In this document: piece after piece, positions 17,744-26,076 of the stretch
How the letters are laid out: every line of letters starts with the position of its first letter
Position numbering within the stretch: the stretch's first letter is position 1
DNA from: CAZSSM01 sp964609385
Lineage (GTDB): Bacteria; Planctomycetota; Planctomycetia; Isosphaerales; Isosphaeraceae
Assembly (NCBI GenBank): GCA_964609385.1
Contig: CAZSSM010000051.1
Location: 1 to 52,269, forward strand
Direction of reading: 5' to 3'
Length of the DNA stretch: 52,269 nucleotides
The notes under the pieces: generated by a model
What the model was told of the DNA's origin: nothing
The model's input: the letters and a program-made list of their open reading frames with translations, nothing else
Database searches by the model: none
Translations under genes and position numbers: made by a program

Positions 17744-19177
17744 TCAAGCGTTGACGGCCGTCGGCCGGGTCGCTTGATCGCCAGGGGGGGTCTTGAACTG
17801 GGATTTGTCGATCTCGTAGCGTCTCAGTTTTTCGCTGATACTGCGACGCGAAAGGCCGCAGTGGGCCGCGCAACGGTCGATTCGTCCTCGATAAATCTCA
17901 AGCACGCGGAGCAGGTAGGTTCGCTCGATTCGCTGGAGGAGATCGTCGGTGATCTCCTGGAGCGGACGTTCGATATCAAAGTCCAAGGAGAGCGGTTCGC
18001 TACGTCGGGAGACGATCGACGGCGGCAGGGCATCGAGTTCGATCGGATCATCTTGGGTGGTCACCAGCAGCCACTCGACGAGGTGCTCCAGTTCGCGGAC
18101 ATTGCCCGGCCAATCATACTGCCGGAGGCGTCGGAGCGTAGCATGGGCCAGGGAACGTGGTTCCAACCCGCTCCGCTGCGAGAGCCGTTCTTGAAAGTGC
18201 TCGAACAGGATCGGGATATCCTCGACCCGGTCGCGGAGCGGTGGCACCTCGATCGAGACGACATTGAGCCGATAATACAGATCGCTGCGGAATTGCCCCT
18301 CGGCAACAGCCTGCTCAAGCTGAACGTTGGTGGCGGCCAGGATCCGGACATCGGCGGCGATCGTCTCGTTGCCCCCGACGCGCTCGAAACGCCCCTCCTG
18401 GAGGACCCGGAGCAGCTTTCCTTGCATGACCAAAGGAAGTTCGCCGACCTCATCCAATAGCAAGGTCCCGCCTTGGGCTTGTTCGAACCGCCCCTTACGC
18501 TGACGGACCGCGTCGGTGAAGGCGCCACGCTCGTGACCGAACAGTTCGCTCTCCAGGAGATTTTCCGGCAGTGCAGCGCAGTTGACGGCCACCAACGGTC
18601 CGGTCCTCGACGAGTCGGCCGAGTGGATCGCCTGGGCGACGAGCTCCTTGCCGGTACCGGTCTCGCCGGTGATCAGGACCGTGCAGTTGGAGCCGGCCAC
18701 CTGAGCGATCTTGGAGAAGACCCGCTGCATGGCCTGGCTTCGGCCGATGAGGTTGTGGAAGGCGTCACGACGCTGGAGGCGATCGCGGAGCTTAGCCACC
18801 TCGTCGCGAAGCCGGCGATCCTCTAAGGCTTGGTCGACGACGTGCTTGAGGTGGTCTGGGTCGGCCGGCTTATCAAGGATGTCGAAGACGCCGAGTTTCA
18901 TCGCCTCGACGACCGTGACGATGGTGTTTTGACCGGTCAACACCAGGACCGAGACCGACTCATGCTTCTGGCGGATGGTCCGGAGAAACTCCAGATCGAT
19001 CGGTCCCCGAGGCTGAACCTCGGTGATCAACATGGAATGTCGTTCCTCGTCCAAGCAACGCATCGCCTCCTCAGGCGAGCGAGCCTGGCGAAGCCGACGG
19101 TCGGCTCGGGCCAACCAACGCCGGAGCTCGATCCAGGTTGTGGGGCAGTCGTCGACGACGAGAATGCGTTGCGGCAT
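17744..19177 (-). CDS. NtrC-family sigma-54 response regulator with Glu at the phospho-acceptor site
   Basis: Activator of sigma-54 promoters, 477 residues from the ATG at 19177. The receiver domain (1-~118) keeps the acidic pair D9/D10, T81 and K103, but the phosphorylated Asp is Glu (E53 in ITEVQPRGP). The AAA+ domain (~142-370) has Walker A GETGTGKE (171-178), the sigma-54 contact loop as GAFTDA (218-223, canonical GAFTGA), and Walker B GGTLLLDEVGEL (236-247). The C-terminal Fis-type helix-turn-helix includes RCAAHCGLSRRSISEKLRRY. No histidine kinase gene is next to it. The Glu may mimic the phosphorylated state, making it active without a kinase; that is inference. An upstream in-frame ATG (19252) would add 25 unlikely residues. 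Confidence 0.93.
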   Translation of the reverse strand: MPQRILVVDDCPTTWIELRRWLARADRRLRQARSPEEAMRCLDEERHSMLITEVQPRGPIDLEFLRTIRQKHESVSVLVLTGQNTIVTVVEAMKLGVFDILDKPADPDHLKHVVDQALEDRRLRDEVAKLRDRLQRRDAFHNLIGRSQAMQRVFSKIAQVAGSNCTVLITGETGTGKELVAQAIHSADSSRTGPLVAVNCAALPENLLESELFGHERGAFTDAVRQRKGRFEQAQGGTLLLDEVGELPLVMQGKLLRVLQEGRFERVGGNETIAADVRILAATNVQLEQAVAEGQFRSDLYYRLNVVSIEVPPLRDRVEDIPILFEHFQERLSQRSGLEPRSLAHATLRRLRQYDWPGNVRELEHLVEWLLVTTQDDPIELDALPPSIVSRRSEPLSLDFDIERPLQEITDDLLQRIERTYLLRVLEIYRGRIDRCAAHCGLSRRSISEKLRRYEIDKSQFKTPPGDQATRPTAVNA

Positions 19178-19600
19178 CGCGCACCTACCATGGTTGCGTG
19201 AGGCCGGAGGACTTGCTTGGACGATCCGCCACGGTTCGCGAGAGCCGATCACACCGGTGCGGATCGGTCGTTCGAGAACGTCCTAGCGGGGACAAGCGGC
19301 GCATCCTCCGGAGTTCGCCCTCGCCTCATCCATCTCTAAGCTAAGGCGGCGACGTCGGCAGTCAAGTCTTCAGGGGCCAACCGAACCCGATCATTTGCAA
19401 GAGCGTTGACGGTTCTGTCGGCGCCGTTCAATGGTTCTCGACATTCTCCGGGGAGCGTCACCGAGGATCGGGACGATCCCGACTCCGTGATCCGATTGAA
19501 TCGGAGCGCTCGCGGTACGGACAGCGACCCCAATGCGTCGACCACGTCCGGCCCCGAACGTCTCGGATCCCTTGGGCAGAGGACTGAGGATATCATCGTC
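19178..19600. other. Divergent intergenic region, no gene seen
   Basis: About 420 bp between the sigma-54 regulator (minus) and the thioredoxin-fold gene (plus). The downstream frame stays open back to 19406, but that extension is polar and low in complexity and has no ribosome-binding site. I looked for a TGGCAC-N5-TTGC sigma-54 promoter and did not find a convincing one. Confidence 0.4.
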
Positions 19601-21532
19601 ATGTTGACCACAGCGATCGAGTTTCAACCTGTGATGCTCGGGATTGTCCTGTCCTTGGGCACGAATTGGCTGGAAGCCGACGATGCGACGCCTGAGAAGA
19701 TGCTCACCATCGCACCCTCGACCACGTTCCGCGACTACGACCAAGTCACCGATCCCGATGCATTAGCCCGTTGCGTTCTGGAGACAGCAACTCCGCCTTT
19801 CTCCGGCTATGTCCTCCGCGCTCCTGACGGCAAGCTTCTGCGCCTCTTTGTCGACACGAACCGCGACGGGCGAATGGACCGGTGGAGCTACTACAAGGAC
19901 GGCTTCGAAGTCTATCGCGAGTTGTCATTCAACGCGAATCGGCGGGTCGATCAGTGTCGATGGCTCAATCAGGCCGGCACCCGGATCGGTGAGGTCCAAG
20001 ACGATCGGATCGTCTCCTGGGTGAAGATCTCGGCCCCGGAGGCCACGCAGGTCTTCGTTGAAGCGCTCAACGAGGAAGATGATGACCTGCTCGAGACGAT
20101 CATGGCCACGCCGGAGGAACTTGAAGAGTTGGGGCTGCCCGACTCTGAGGTCCGTCGCGCCGACGAGCGTTTGAACACCCTGGCCAAGACTGCCGATCGG
20201 CTCCGCGACCAACTCACCGGCTGGGACGAATCGACGGTCTGGCTCCGATTCGACGCGGCACGGCCGCACGTCATCCCGGCTGATCCCGGACTCTCGATCG
20301 ATCGGGACCTCACGCTCTTCGAAAACGGCCTGGTCTTTGTCGGCGATCTTGAAGATCCGACCCGCGCCGCGAAAATGGCCTACCTCCAGGTCCCGGAGTT
20401 GGTCCAGATCGGTGAGACCTGGAAGTTCGTTGGCTGGCCCCAGGTGATTGATCCCAACAACACTGAGCCGATGACCCTGCCGGCTTCTGGGATTCGGTTC
20501 GCTCTGTTCCGTGGCCGTGATGGTTCACCCGGTGGAATCTCGCCGGAATTCGATCGGGCTTTGGAACGCCTCGCAACATACGACGAGGAGAACGACGCCC
20601 GTCGCATCTCGGGCGATCCAAAGCAGCAGGCGGAGTACTTCCTGAACCGAATCACGCCGCTCGACGGGGTCATCGCCAGCACCAACGATGCGTCTCAGAG
20701 ACTGACCTATCAGAAACAAAAGGCCGACGCCTTGGTGCAGGCCTATCAGAACGGTATCGCCAAGGCCTTGGACCGTTTGGAACCCTTGATCGAGCAAGGC
20801 GGCCCACTCGCGTCTTATGCCGAATACCGCCGGATCCTGGCCCAGTTTATTGTCCGCAACAGTCGTCCCAAGGCCGACTTTGTGAAGGTGCAGGGCCAAC
20901 TTGTCGACGACCTGACCGCATACTTGGAGAAATATCCCAAGGGCGACGAGGCGGCCGAAGCTCTGCTCCAATTGGCGAGCATCAACGAGTTTAACGCCGA
21001 CGAAGACGCGGCCCTAACATATTACCGACGCTTGGCCGATCAGTTCCCGAGCACGTCGTACGGCCAGAAGGCCGCCGGTGCGCTCCGTCGTTTCGATCTG
21101 GTCGGACAGACGATCAACCTGGTTGGGCCCATCCGCAATGGACGCACCATCGACGTGGCTGCCGACTTTCAAGGGCAGACTGTCGCGGTGGTCTTTTGGG
21201 CAAGCTGGTCACGCCCCATCCGTGAGGACTTCCCCCTGATCGAGAAGCTGCGGAAAACGTATGAGAATCGACGATTCGCTCTGCTCGGAGTGAATCTCGA
21301 TAGCCGCATCGAGGACCTGAACCGCTTCCTCGACGAGTCGTCGTTGAACTGGCCTCAGATCTATCAGCCGGGTGGGATGGAGTCCCCCTTGGCCAATCAA
21401 TTCGGCATCATCTCGCTTCCGACGATCCTGGTCGTCGGACCCGACGGCAAGGTCATCGCACGCGACATCCGGACGGCCGAAGAGTTGGAGGCTGTCCTCA
21501 CAGACCAGTTTTCCGACACCGATGGCTCTTGA
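19601..21532 (+). CDS. Exported TlpA/AhpC-type thioredoxin-fold protein lacking both active-site cysteines
   Basis: A 643-residue protein starting at 19601, with a GAGGA site about 12 nt upstream. The N-terminus (MLTTAIEFQPVMLGIVLSLG) looks like a signal peptide. Residues ~70-115 contain an EF-hand-like DTNRDGRMDRW. A long helical middle region includes a TPR-like stretch (ALLQLASINEFNADEDAALTYYRRLADQFP). The C-terminal ~110 residues have the thioredoxin fold: FWASWSRPIRED at 532-543, and a cis-proline in SLPTILVVGPDGK (P607). The redox CxxC expected at 537-540 is S-R-P-I, so disulphide chemistry is impossible. It may be a structural or binding module at the membrane. Planctomycetes have many long proteins of this general layout. 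Confidence 0.82.
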   Translation: MLTTAIEFQPVMLGIVLSLGTNWLEADDATPEKMLTIAPSTTFRDYDQVTDPDALARCVLETATPPFSGYVLRAPDGKLLRLFVDTNRDGRMDRWSYYKDGFEVYRELSFNANRRVDQCRWLNQAGTRIGEVQDDRIVSWVKISAPEATQVFVEALNEEDDDLLETIMATPEELEELGLPDSEVRRADERLNTLAKTADRLRDQLTGWDESTVWLRFDAARPHVIPADPGLSIDRDLTLFENGLVFVGDLEDPTRAAKMAYLQVPELVQIGETWKFVGWPQVIDPNNTEPMTLPASGIRFALFRGRDGSPGGISPEFDRALERLATYDEENDARRISGDPKQQAEYFLNRITPLDGVIASTNDASQRLTYQKQKADALVQAYQNGIAKALDRLEPLIEQGGPLASYAEYRRILAQFIVRNSRPKADFVKVQGQLVDDLTAYLEKYPKGDEAAEALLQLASINEFNADEDAALTYYRRLADQFPSTSYGQKAAGALRRFDLVGQTINLVGPIRNGRTIDVAADFQGQTVAVVFWASWSRPIREDFPLIEKLRKTYENRRFALLGVNLDSRIEDLNRFLDESSLNWPQIYQPGGMESPLANQFGIISLPTILVVGPDGKVIARDIRTAEELEAVLTDQFSDTDGS

Positions 21533-21809
21533 TTGTCCTCGTTGACGATAACCTTCGGCAGATTCCATCGGCAAAGAACCTCAACCCTTGTTCTCAGCAA
21601 TGCGGACCGTGAGGTGTGGGCCTCTCCCTTTGCTTTTCAGGCTTGGCCCTTCCTCATCGGTCTTCGTTTCGTTCGGCCCCGCGATCGCCCGCCTTCGTTC
21701 ACCTCCCATAGTCCTGGCCGACCTTCTCCCGGTACCTCGTGCCGATGCCTGAGGCGGATCCTAAGGTAATTGCATGATGCGTTCGGGCAGGGCTTAGGGA
21801 GACATGACG

Positions 21810-22646
21810 ATGACGAATCAGGCACGGGATCAAGCAGCGATGCGTCTGCTGGCCTCGGCCAGATTCCAGCGACCGAAACAAATCCACCGAGGCGGCCTTG
21901 AAGTCCCTGAGCGGCGGGCCATCCATCTCGAGTGCGTGGTCGTTGGCTCTTTGGGATCCAACGTACATTTCGAGTGCCGGCCAATCGTTGGGGAGTCAGA
22001 ACCCGAAGCCTCGATCGACTATGATCGATCCGGTCTGAGCCTCGATCTCGAGATCGATTCCAAGTCCGAACAGATCTGGGACATTATCTTAGGGCCTGGT
22101 CGATATACCTATCTGATCCGACCGCGCTGGGTCTCCCGTGGGGTTTCGTCATCGGGATCGATCCACTACACCCTCCGAGGTGCCGAAATCGCGCTCAAAG
22201 GCTTTCGAGCCGACTCGCATCATGAGATCGAAATGCTGGCCTCTGCTTTCCCTATCGCCTCACGCCGCCGACAAGGCGGAGTCGATCTCCGGCCGACACC
22301 CCCTCTGGTCAGCGATCCCGAAGTCCATCTCGCGATGGCATCGCCGGCCGATTGGGGAGGCGGATTGACCCATGCAGCCGGAGTGATCGGTGTCGAAGGC
22401 TTTCGTGAGGAGCCGAACCGCTATGCCCAAGCTGAGCCGTCGGACGAGCTCGACGAACTCCCGAGGCCTTGGGAACCCCCAACCGAACTGGTCATCGGAG
22501 ACCTGAACGCCTTAGTCCAGGGATATGCAGAGTCTCGTTCGGCAAATAACTCGGTTGAGGACGGCGGCATGCTGCCTGAACCACCCACTGCGATCGTCCG
22601 ACTCAATCTCGAGCCAGCCGAACCTGATTCGTCGAAGAAGGACTGA
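21810..22646 (+). CDS. Hypothetical protein, unrecognised
   Basis: About 278 residues with no signal peptide or membrane helix. The first half is beta-like (IHLECVVVGSLGSNVHFECRP, LSLDLEIDSKSEQIWDIIL, GPGRYTYLIRPRW). The second half is proline- and acid-rich and probably disordered. The two ATGs at 21804 and 21810 both follow AGGGAG (21796-21801); spacing favours 21810. Codon use fits the genome. The next genes (bolA, grxD) follow on the same strand after ~230 bp that contain a structured leader. No function can be assigned from sequence. Confidence 0.65.
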   Translation: MTNQARDQAAMRLLASARFQRPKQIHRGGLEVPERRAIHLECVVVGSLGSNVHFECRPIVGESEPEASIDYDRSGLSLDLEIDSKSEQIWDIILGPGRYTYLIRPRWVSRGVSSSGSIHYTLRGAEIALKGFRADSHHEIEMLASAFPIASRRRQGGVDLRPTPPLVSDPEVHLAMASPADWGGGLTHAAGVIGVEGFREEPNRYAQAEPSDELDELPRPWEPPTELVIGDLNALVQGYAESRSANNSVEDGGMLPEPPTAIVRLNLEPAEPDSSKKD

Positions 22647-22760
22647 GGCGAATTGCCTCATCGCTTCCAACGGCGTCGGGATTCGGCGGTTCAAAGCGAT
22701 TGCTCGATTCGTTCGGACGCCCAGAGATTTCCTACGAAGCCGTGGTCGACCCGTGCTGGT

Positions 22761-22833
22761 CCTCGCACAATGGCGAGGTATCCTGGTCGGCATTTCCCCG
22801 TTACATGCCGGGCGACCATCTGTCCGGGTCGCC
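22761..22833 (+). promoter_or_regulatory. Three consecutive hairpins upstream of bolA
   Basis: Three perfect stems lie end to end: CCTCGC/GCGAGG (22761-22766 with 22773-22778, loop 6), CGGCAT/ATGCCG (22788-22793 with 22805-22810, loop 11), and GGCGACC/GGTCGCC (22811-22817 with 22827-22833, loop 9). The last ends 42 nt before the bolA ATG (22876), which has GAGGTGA upstream. The position suggests a structured 5' leader for bolA-grxD. No known riboswitch family is recognised. Confidence 0.45.
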
Positions 22834-22875
22834 ATGCATCGACGAGTCCCTACGATTTGGTCGAGGTGAACGACG

Positions 22876-23124
22876 ATGATCCCGATGAGTGAAGTCAAGA
22901 CGCGCCTCGAGGCGGCCTTCCCCGGCGATCGCGTTGAGATCCGCGATCTGGTCGGCGACGGCAATCATCTGGAGGCGACCGTCGTCTCGGCGCAATTCGA
23001 TGGCAAGCCGCTCATCCAACGGCATCGCCTGGTCTACGCCGCACTGGGCGAGGATGTGGGCACGGCGATCCACGCCCTCAAGGTGGTGGCCCGGACTCCC
23101 GAGGAAGTCCCCGGCAACCCTTGA
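22876..23124 (+). CDS. bolA: BolA-family protein
   Basis: Small (82 residues) BolA-fold protein that forms [2Fe-2S]-bridged complexes with CGFS monothiol glutaredoxins and takes part in iron-sulphur cluster trafficking or iron sensing. Visible family features are the start MSEVKTRLEAAFP, the central VVSAQFDGKPLIQRHRLVYAALG with the conserved His of the FxGK...RHR..Y motif, and a terminal IHALKVVARTPEE. A second ATG at 22885 would give the more usual N-terminus MSEVK. The partner glutaredoxin gene is 105 bp downstream on the same strand, so the physiological pair is genetically linked. Three hairpins precede the gene. Confidence 0.93.
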   Translation: MIPMSEVKTRLEAAFPGDRVEIRDLVGDGNHLEATVVSAQFDGKPLIQRHRLVYAALGEDVGTAIHALKVVARTPEEVPGNP

Positions 23125-23229
23125 ATTCCCAGGCCGAAATCCCATCAATAATCATGAGATTCCCGGCGCCGAGGCCGCGCCGCATTCGGTTACCCCTTCC
23201 CAAGACTCAACGATCAGGGAGTCCCCGTC

Positions 23230-23559
23230 GTGTCCACAGTCGACGTCCAGGAACGGATCCGCAACGAGGTTGCCGCCCACCCGATCGTCCTTTACATGAA
23301 GGGGACTCCTGACTTCCCGATGTGCGGCTTCTCAGCTCAGGTCGTCCAGGTGCTCCGGCAAATCGGTTCGGCGTTCCACAGCGTCAACGTCCTGGAAGAC
23401 CAGGAGGTCCGTGAGGGGATCAAGCAGTACGCCAACTGGCCGACGATCCCCCAGCTCTATGTGCAAGGCGAGTTCGTCGGCGGATGCGACATCGTTACCG
23501 AGATGTATCAGAACGGCGAGCTGTCCCCCATGCTCCAGAAGGCCGCCCCTCAAGCCTGA
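23230..23559 (+). CDS. grxD: Monothiol CGFS glutaredoxin (Grx4/GrxD type)
   Basis: A 109-residue glutaredoxin that carries a glutathione-ligated [2Fe-2S] cluster and partners BolA. All hallmarks are present: KGTP (24-27), the active site PMCGFS with a single cysteine, WPTIPQLYV with the TIP cis-proline, and GGCDI for glutathione binding. The start is GTG, giving MSTVDVQERIRNEV. The length is that of single-domain bacterial GrxD. The stop codon lies inside the left arm of a 9-bp inverted repeat that probably terminates the bolA-grxD transcript. Confidence 0.95.
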   Translation: MSTVDVQERIRNEVAAHPIVLYMKGTPDFPMCGFSAQVVQVLRQIGSAFHSVNVLEDQEVREGIKQYANWPTIPQLYVQGEFVGGCDIVTEMYQNGELSPMLQKAAPQA

Positions 23560-23590
23560 ACATCCGACGATGACTTGAAGCTTCAGGCTT
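23552..23590. terminator. Probable bidirectional terminator between convergent genes
   Basis: AAGCCTGAA (23552-23560) and TTCAGGCTT (23582-23590) are perfect 9-bp complements, with the palindrome TGAAGCTTCA nested at the right arm. The stem lies between grxD (plus) and the acyltransferase (minus) and includes the grxD stop codon. The following T tract is short, and the loop is long, so efficiency is uncertain. Confidence 0.5.
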
Positions 23591-23600
23591 TCCAGGGGCC

Positions 23601-24575
23601 CTATCTTTGTGCGACCGCCGTACTTCCAGGCATTTTTGGTCCGGTGGCATTTACCTTTGGTTTGTGACGTCTGGGCTCGCTCTTCCAGCGACGGTGGAGC
23701 CAGAAGTATTGTTCGGGGGCGAGCCGGACCACACGCTCGAGCGATTGGGTGTATCGCTGGGTTAAGAGGGCAACGTCATCGGCGGTCCCCTGTAGTTGCG
23801 ATGGGTCGATCACCTCGTCGCACCCGACCTCGTAGCGGAACCCTGGGCCTACCCGCCGAGCGTAACCGACGACGATCGGCGCCTGGTATTCAATCGCCAA
23901 CAAGGCGATGGCCTTGTGGGTCGATGCGGGGCGCCCGAAGAAGTCGACGAATGTCCCCGAACGACCCGCGTCCTGATCGGCCAAGAAAGCCAGCACGCCC
24001 CCGGAATTGAGGACCGCGTGCATCTCGTCATAACCACCCTTCTTGGCGATCATGCGCTGACCGGTTCGTTCACGGAATCGTTTGAGGAATTGGTCCAAAT
24101 GCGGGTTGTCCAAGACCCGCGCGACCGAGTTTGGCGGGAAACCGAAGACGCCGAACAAGTAGCCAGCCATTTCCCAGTTGCCGAAATGGCCCGAGACCAT
24201 CACGAGAGGCCCGCCGTCGAGCAGCCGATCCAAGACAGGCTCGTGACCCCGGAGCTGGATGTAACGTCGCCAGGTCTCCGGATGGAGCTTGCGGGGGATC
24301 TGGAGGATCTCCATGAGGATCCCGAAGAAATGTTCGTAGACGCCCCGAACGATCTGTTCGCGCTGAGCATCGTTGTAGAGCGGCCCGAAAGACGCTCGCA
24401 AATTCTCCAAGGCGACGTGTCGATGTCGACGGTCGAGTCGATAGGCGACCCGTGCGAGGGCCCTGGCGATCCGATAACAGCGCTCGATGGTCAAGGATTG
24501 AAGCAGGCAGACGGTCAAGCGAATGACCAGGTAGATGGCGAAGTCCAGGGCGGGGCGTCGGCGTTTGCGACCCAA
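23601..24575 (-). CDS. LpxL/HtrB-type lysophospholipid acyltransferase
   Basis: Membrane-associated acyltransferase of the lipid A late-acyltransferase family, which transfers an acyl chain from acyl-ACP to a lipid A precursor or similar lipid. The 324 residues show the catalytic HX4E in VSGHFGNWE (H130, E135), the later block SVARVLDNPHLDQFLKRFRERTG, and the substrate motif ADQDAGRSGTFVDFFGRPAST. A hydrophobic segment (AIYLVIRLTVCLLQSL) near the N-terminus anchors the protein. The C-terminus EQYFWLHRRWKSEPR matches the family's usual WLHRRWK end. An LpxH-like phosphoesterase occurs 5 kb away, so the organism probably makes a lipid A-like glycolipid. The two genes are not in one operon. Confidence 0.88.
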   Translation of the reverse strand: MGRKRRRPALDFAIYLVIRLTVCLLQSLTIERCYRIARALARVAYRLDRRHRHVALENLRASFGPLYNDAQREQIVRGVYEHFFGILMEILQIPRKLHPETWRRYIQLRGHEPVLDRLLDGGPLVMVSGHFGNWEMAGYLFGVFGFPPNSVARVLDNPHLDQFLKRFRERTGQRMIAKKGGYDEMHAVLNSGGVLAFLADQDAGRSGTFVDFFGRPASTHKAIALLAIEYQAPIVVGYARRVGPGFRYEVGCDEVIDPSQLQGTADDVALLTQRYTQSLERVVRLAPEQYFWLHRRWKSEPRRHKPKVNATGPKMPGSTAVAQR

Positions 24576-24666
24576 GGCGGCGTCCTCCCTGACGCGGACT
24601 GGGTAGAAATCTCAACGCACGTCTGTCGTGCGCTGGGTGCGAGAGCGACCAGCAGCTTCCGTTGAT

Positions 24667-25752
24667 TCAGGAGGGAATCGACTCGTCGGTCAAGGGCAGA
24701 TCGACGGACTGACCAGTCTTGGAGGCTTTGTAGATCGCGCGAATGAGTTCGACGGCCTTGCGTCCCTCGCGTCCATCGACCCTTGGGGTCGTCTGGTTAT
24801 CGATGGCCTGGAGGAAGTCGGCGAGCTGATCGCGGTGCCCCTCATGCTTGATCCCTCGAGGATCACTGGCCCCGGCTGAGAACCCGGTCGCCTGGACGAT
24901 GGTCGCCTGGATCTCGGTGTCGCCGGGCGCCTCCTCCTGGAACTGCCAGAGGGTGATGTCGTCTTGTTCGACACGGGCCGAGCCAGTCGAGCCGTGGATC
25001 TCGGTCCGCTTGAGCAATCCTGGGTAGGCGCTGGTGGCCGCCTCGATGACGCCCAAGGCTCCATTACGGAAGCGGAGCAGGGCGACGGCCGTATCCTCGA
25101 CCTCGATCCGCTCGTGGGCCAGCAACTGCGTGTCGGCCTGCACGCGGACCACGTCGCCCATGAACCAGGTAATCAAGTCGACGTTGTGGATCGACTGGTT
25201 CATCAATGCACCACCACCGTCGAGGTTCCAGGTCCCTCTCCAGCCGCCGGAGTCATAGTACTCTTGCGTCCGCCACCATTTGATGTAGGTGTCGCCCAGG
25301 GTCAAACGCCCGAAGCGGCCGTCGTCGATGGCCTGCTTGAGCCGGACGTTGGCCTCGGTGAATCGCGAAGGGAAAATCGTACAGAGCTTCACACCGGCTT
25401 CATCGCAGGCCTGGATAATCGCATCGCACCGGGCAAGCGTAATTTCGAGAGGTTTCTCCACGACCACGTGCTTGCCCGAGCGGGCTGCTTGGGTGGCTGG
25501 TTCGAGGTGGGCCCCCGAGGGTGTGCAGATGCAGACGACATCCAGACCGGGATGGGTCAGCATCTTGTCCAAAACATCGTAGACCAAGCAGTCCGCGCCG
25601 CCTTGTCTGGCCAGATCCCGGATTTTCTGGCCGTTGGCTGGGTTCCGGCTGAAGGCCGCCACGACCTGTGCATTGGGAATCTCGTTGATGGCGCGGGTGT
25701 GGAACTCGGCGATCATGCCGCAACCAATGATGCCGAATCCGTGCGATGCCAT
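24667..25752 (-). CDS. Gfo/Idh/MocA-family NAD(P)-dependent oxidoreductase
   Basis: Sugar or cyclitol dehydrogenase-type enzyme of 361 residues. The N-terminal Rossmann fold shows FGIIGCGMIAEFH (GxGxxA dinucleotide motif) and the family-defining EKPLE after VVVE. The C-terminal alpha/beta domain carries the substrate region GGWRGTWNLDGGGALMNQSIHNVDL, with the typical conserved Asp and His in IHNVD. I chose the ATG at 25752; codons in frame to 25845 would add 31 Ser/Arg-rich residues. It stands alone on the minus strand, 96 bp from the small membrane gene. The substrate cannot be told from sequence. A second member of this family occurs at 47884. Confidence 0.9.
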   Translation of the reverse strand: MASHGFGIIGCGMIAEFHTRAINEIPNAQVVAAFSRNPANGQKIRDLARQGGADCLVYDVLDKMLTHPGLDVVCICTPSGAHLEPATQAARSGKHVVVEKPLEITLARCDAIIQACDEAGVKLCTIFPSRFTEANVRLKQAIDDGRFGRLTLGDTYIKWWRTQEYYDSGGWRGTWNLDGGGALMNQSIHNVDLITWFMGDVVRVQADTQLLAHERIEVEDTAVALLRFRNGALGVIEAATSAYPGLLKRTEIHGSTGSARVEQDDITLWQFQEEAPGDTEIQATIVQATGFSAGASDPRGIKHEGHRDQLADFLQAIDNQTTPRVDGREGRKAVELIRAIYKASKTGQSVDLPLTDESIPS

Positions 25753-25848
25753 GGCGGAACCTGCCTCTCTGGAATTCGGACGTGACCCGGATCGGAGTGA
25801 AAGTGGTGCATTGTTAGAAAAGTGACGCAGGGGCTGAGCAGACAAACC

Positions 25849-26076
25849 TCAGGCCAATTCGAGTAGGCGGCGGACCAACAGGAAAGCACCGGAGCCACAG
25901 CCGATCGCCACACTCAGGAAGCCCAGGCCAGCCAAGGCATAAATCATGCAATGGGAACGGTTCTCGGGATCGACTGACGATCGTCCGAGGAGCAGGGCCA
26001 AACCGAGTCCGGCCAAACCGAAGACGCCGAGCAACGCAGCAGGGAAGCCGAGGTAGAGCGCCACCAAGGATGTCAT
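25849..26076 (-). CDS. Small two-helix membrane protein coupled to tyrS
   Basis: A 75-residue protein of unknown function: MTSLVALYLGFPAALLGVFG, a hydrophobic helix through LGLALLLG, a short polar loop RSSVDPENRSH, then a second helix ALAGLGFLSVAIGCGSGAFLLV. Its ATG overlaps the tyrS stop codon in an ATGA arrangement (26073-26076), which suggests translational coupling. No family is recognised. Because the start falls within the last codon of tyrS and the helices have clean boundaries, I regard it as a real gene. A longer in-frame upstream extension lies inside tyrS and is ignored. Confidence 0.65.
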   Translation of the reverse strand: MTSLVALYLGFPAALLGVFGLAGLGLALLLGRSSVDPENRSHCMIYALAGLGFLSVAIGCGSGAFLLVRRLLELA

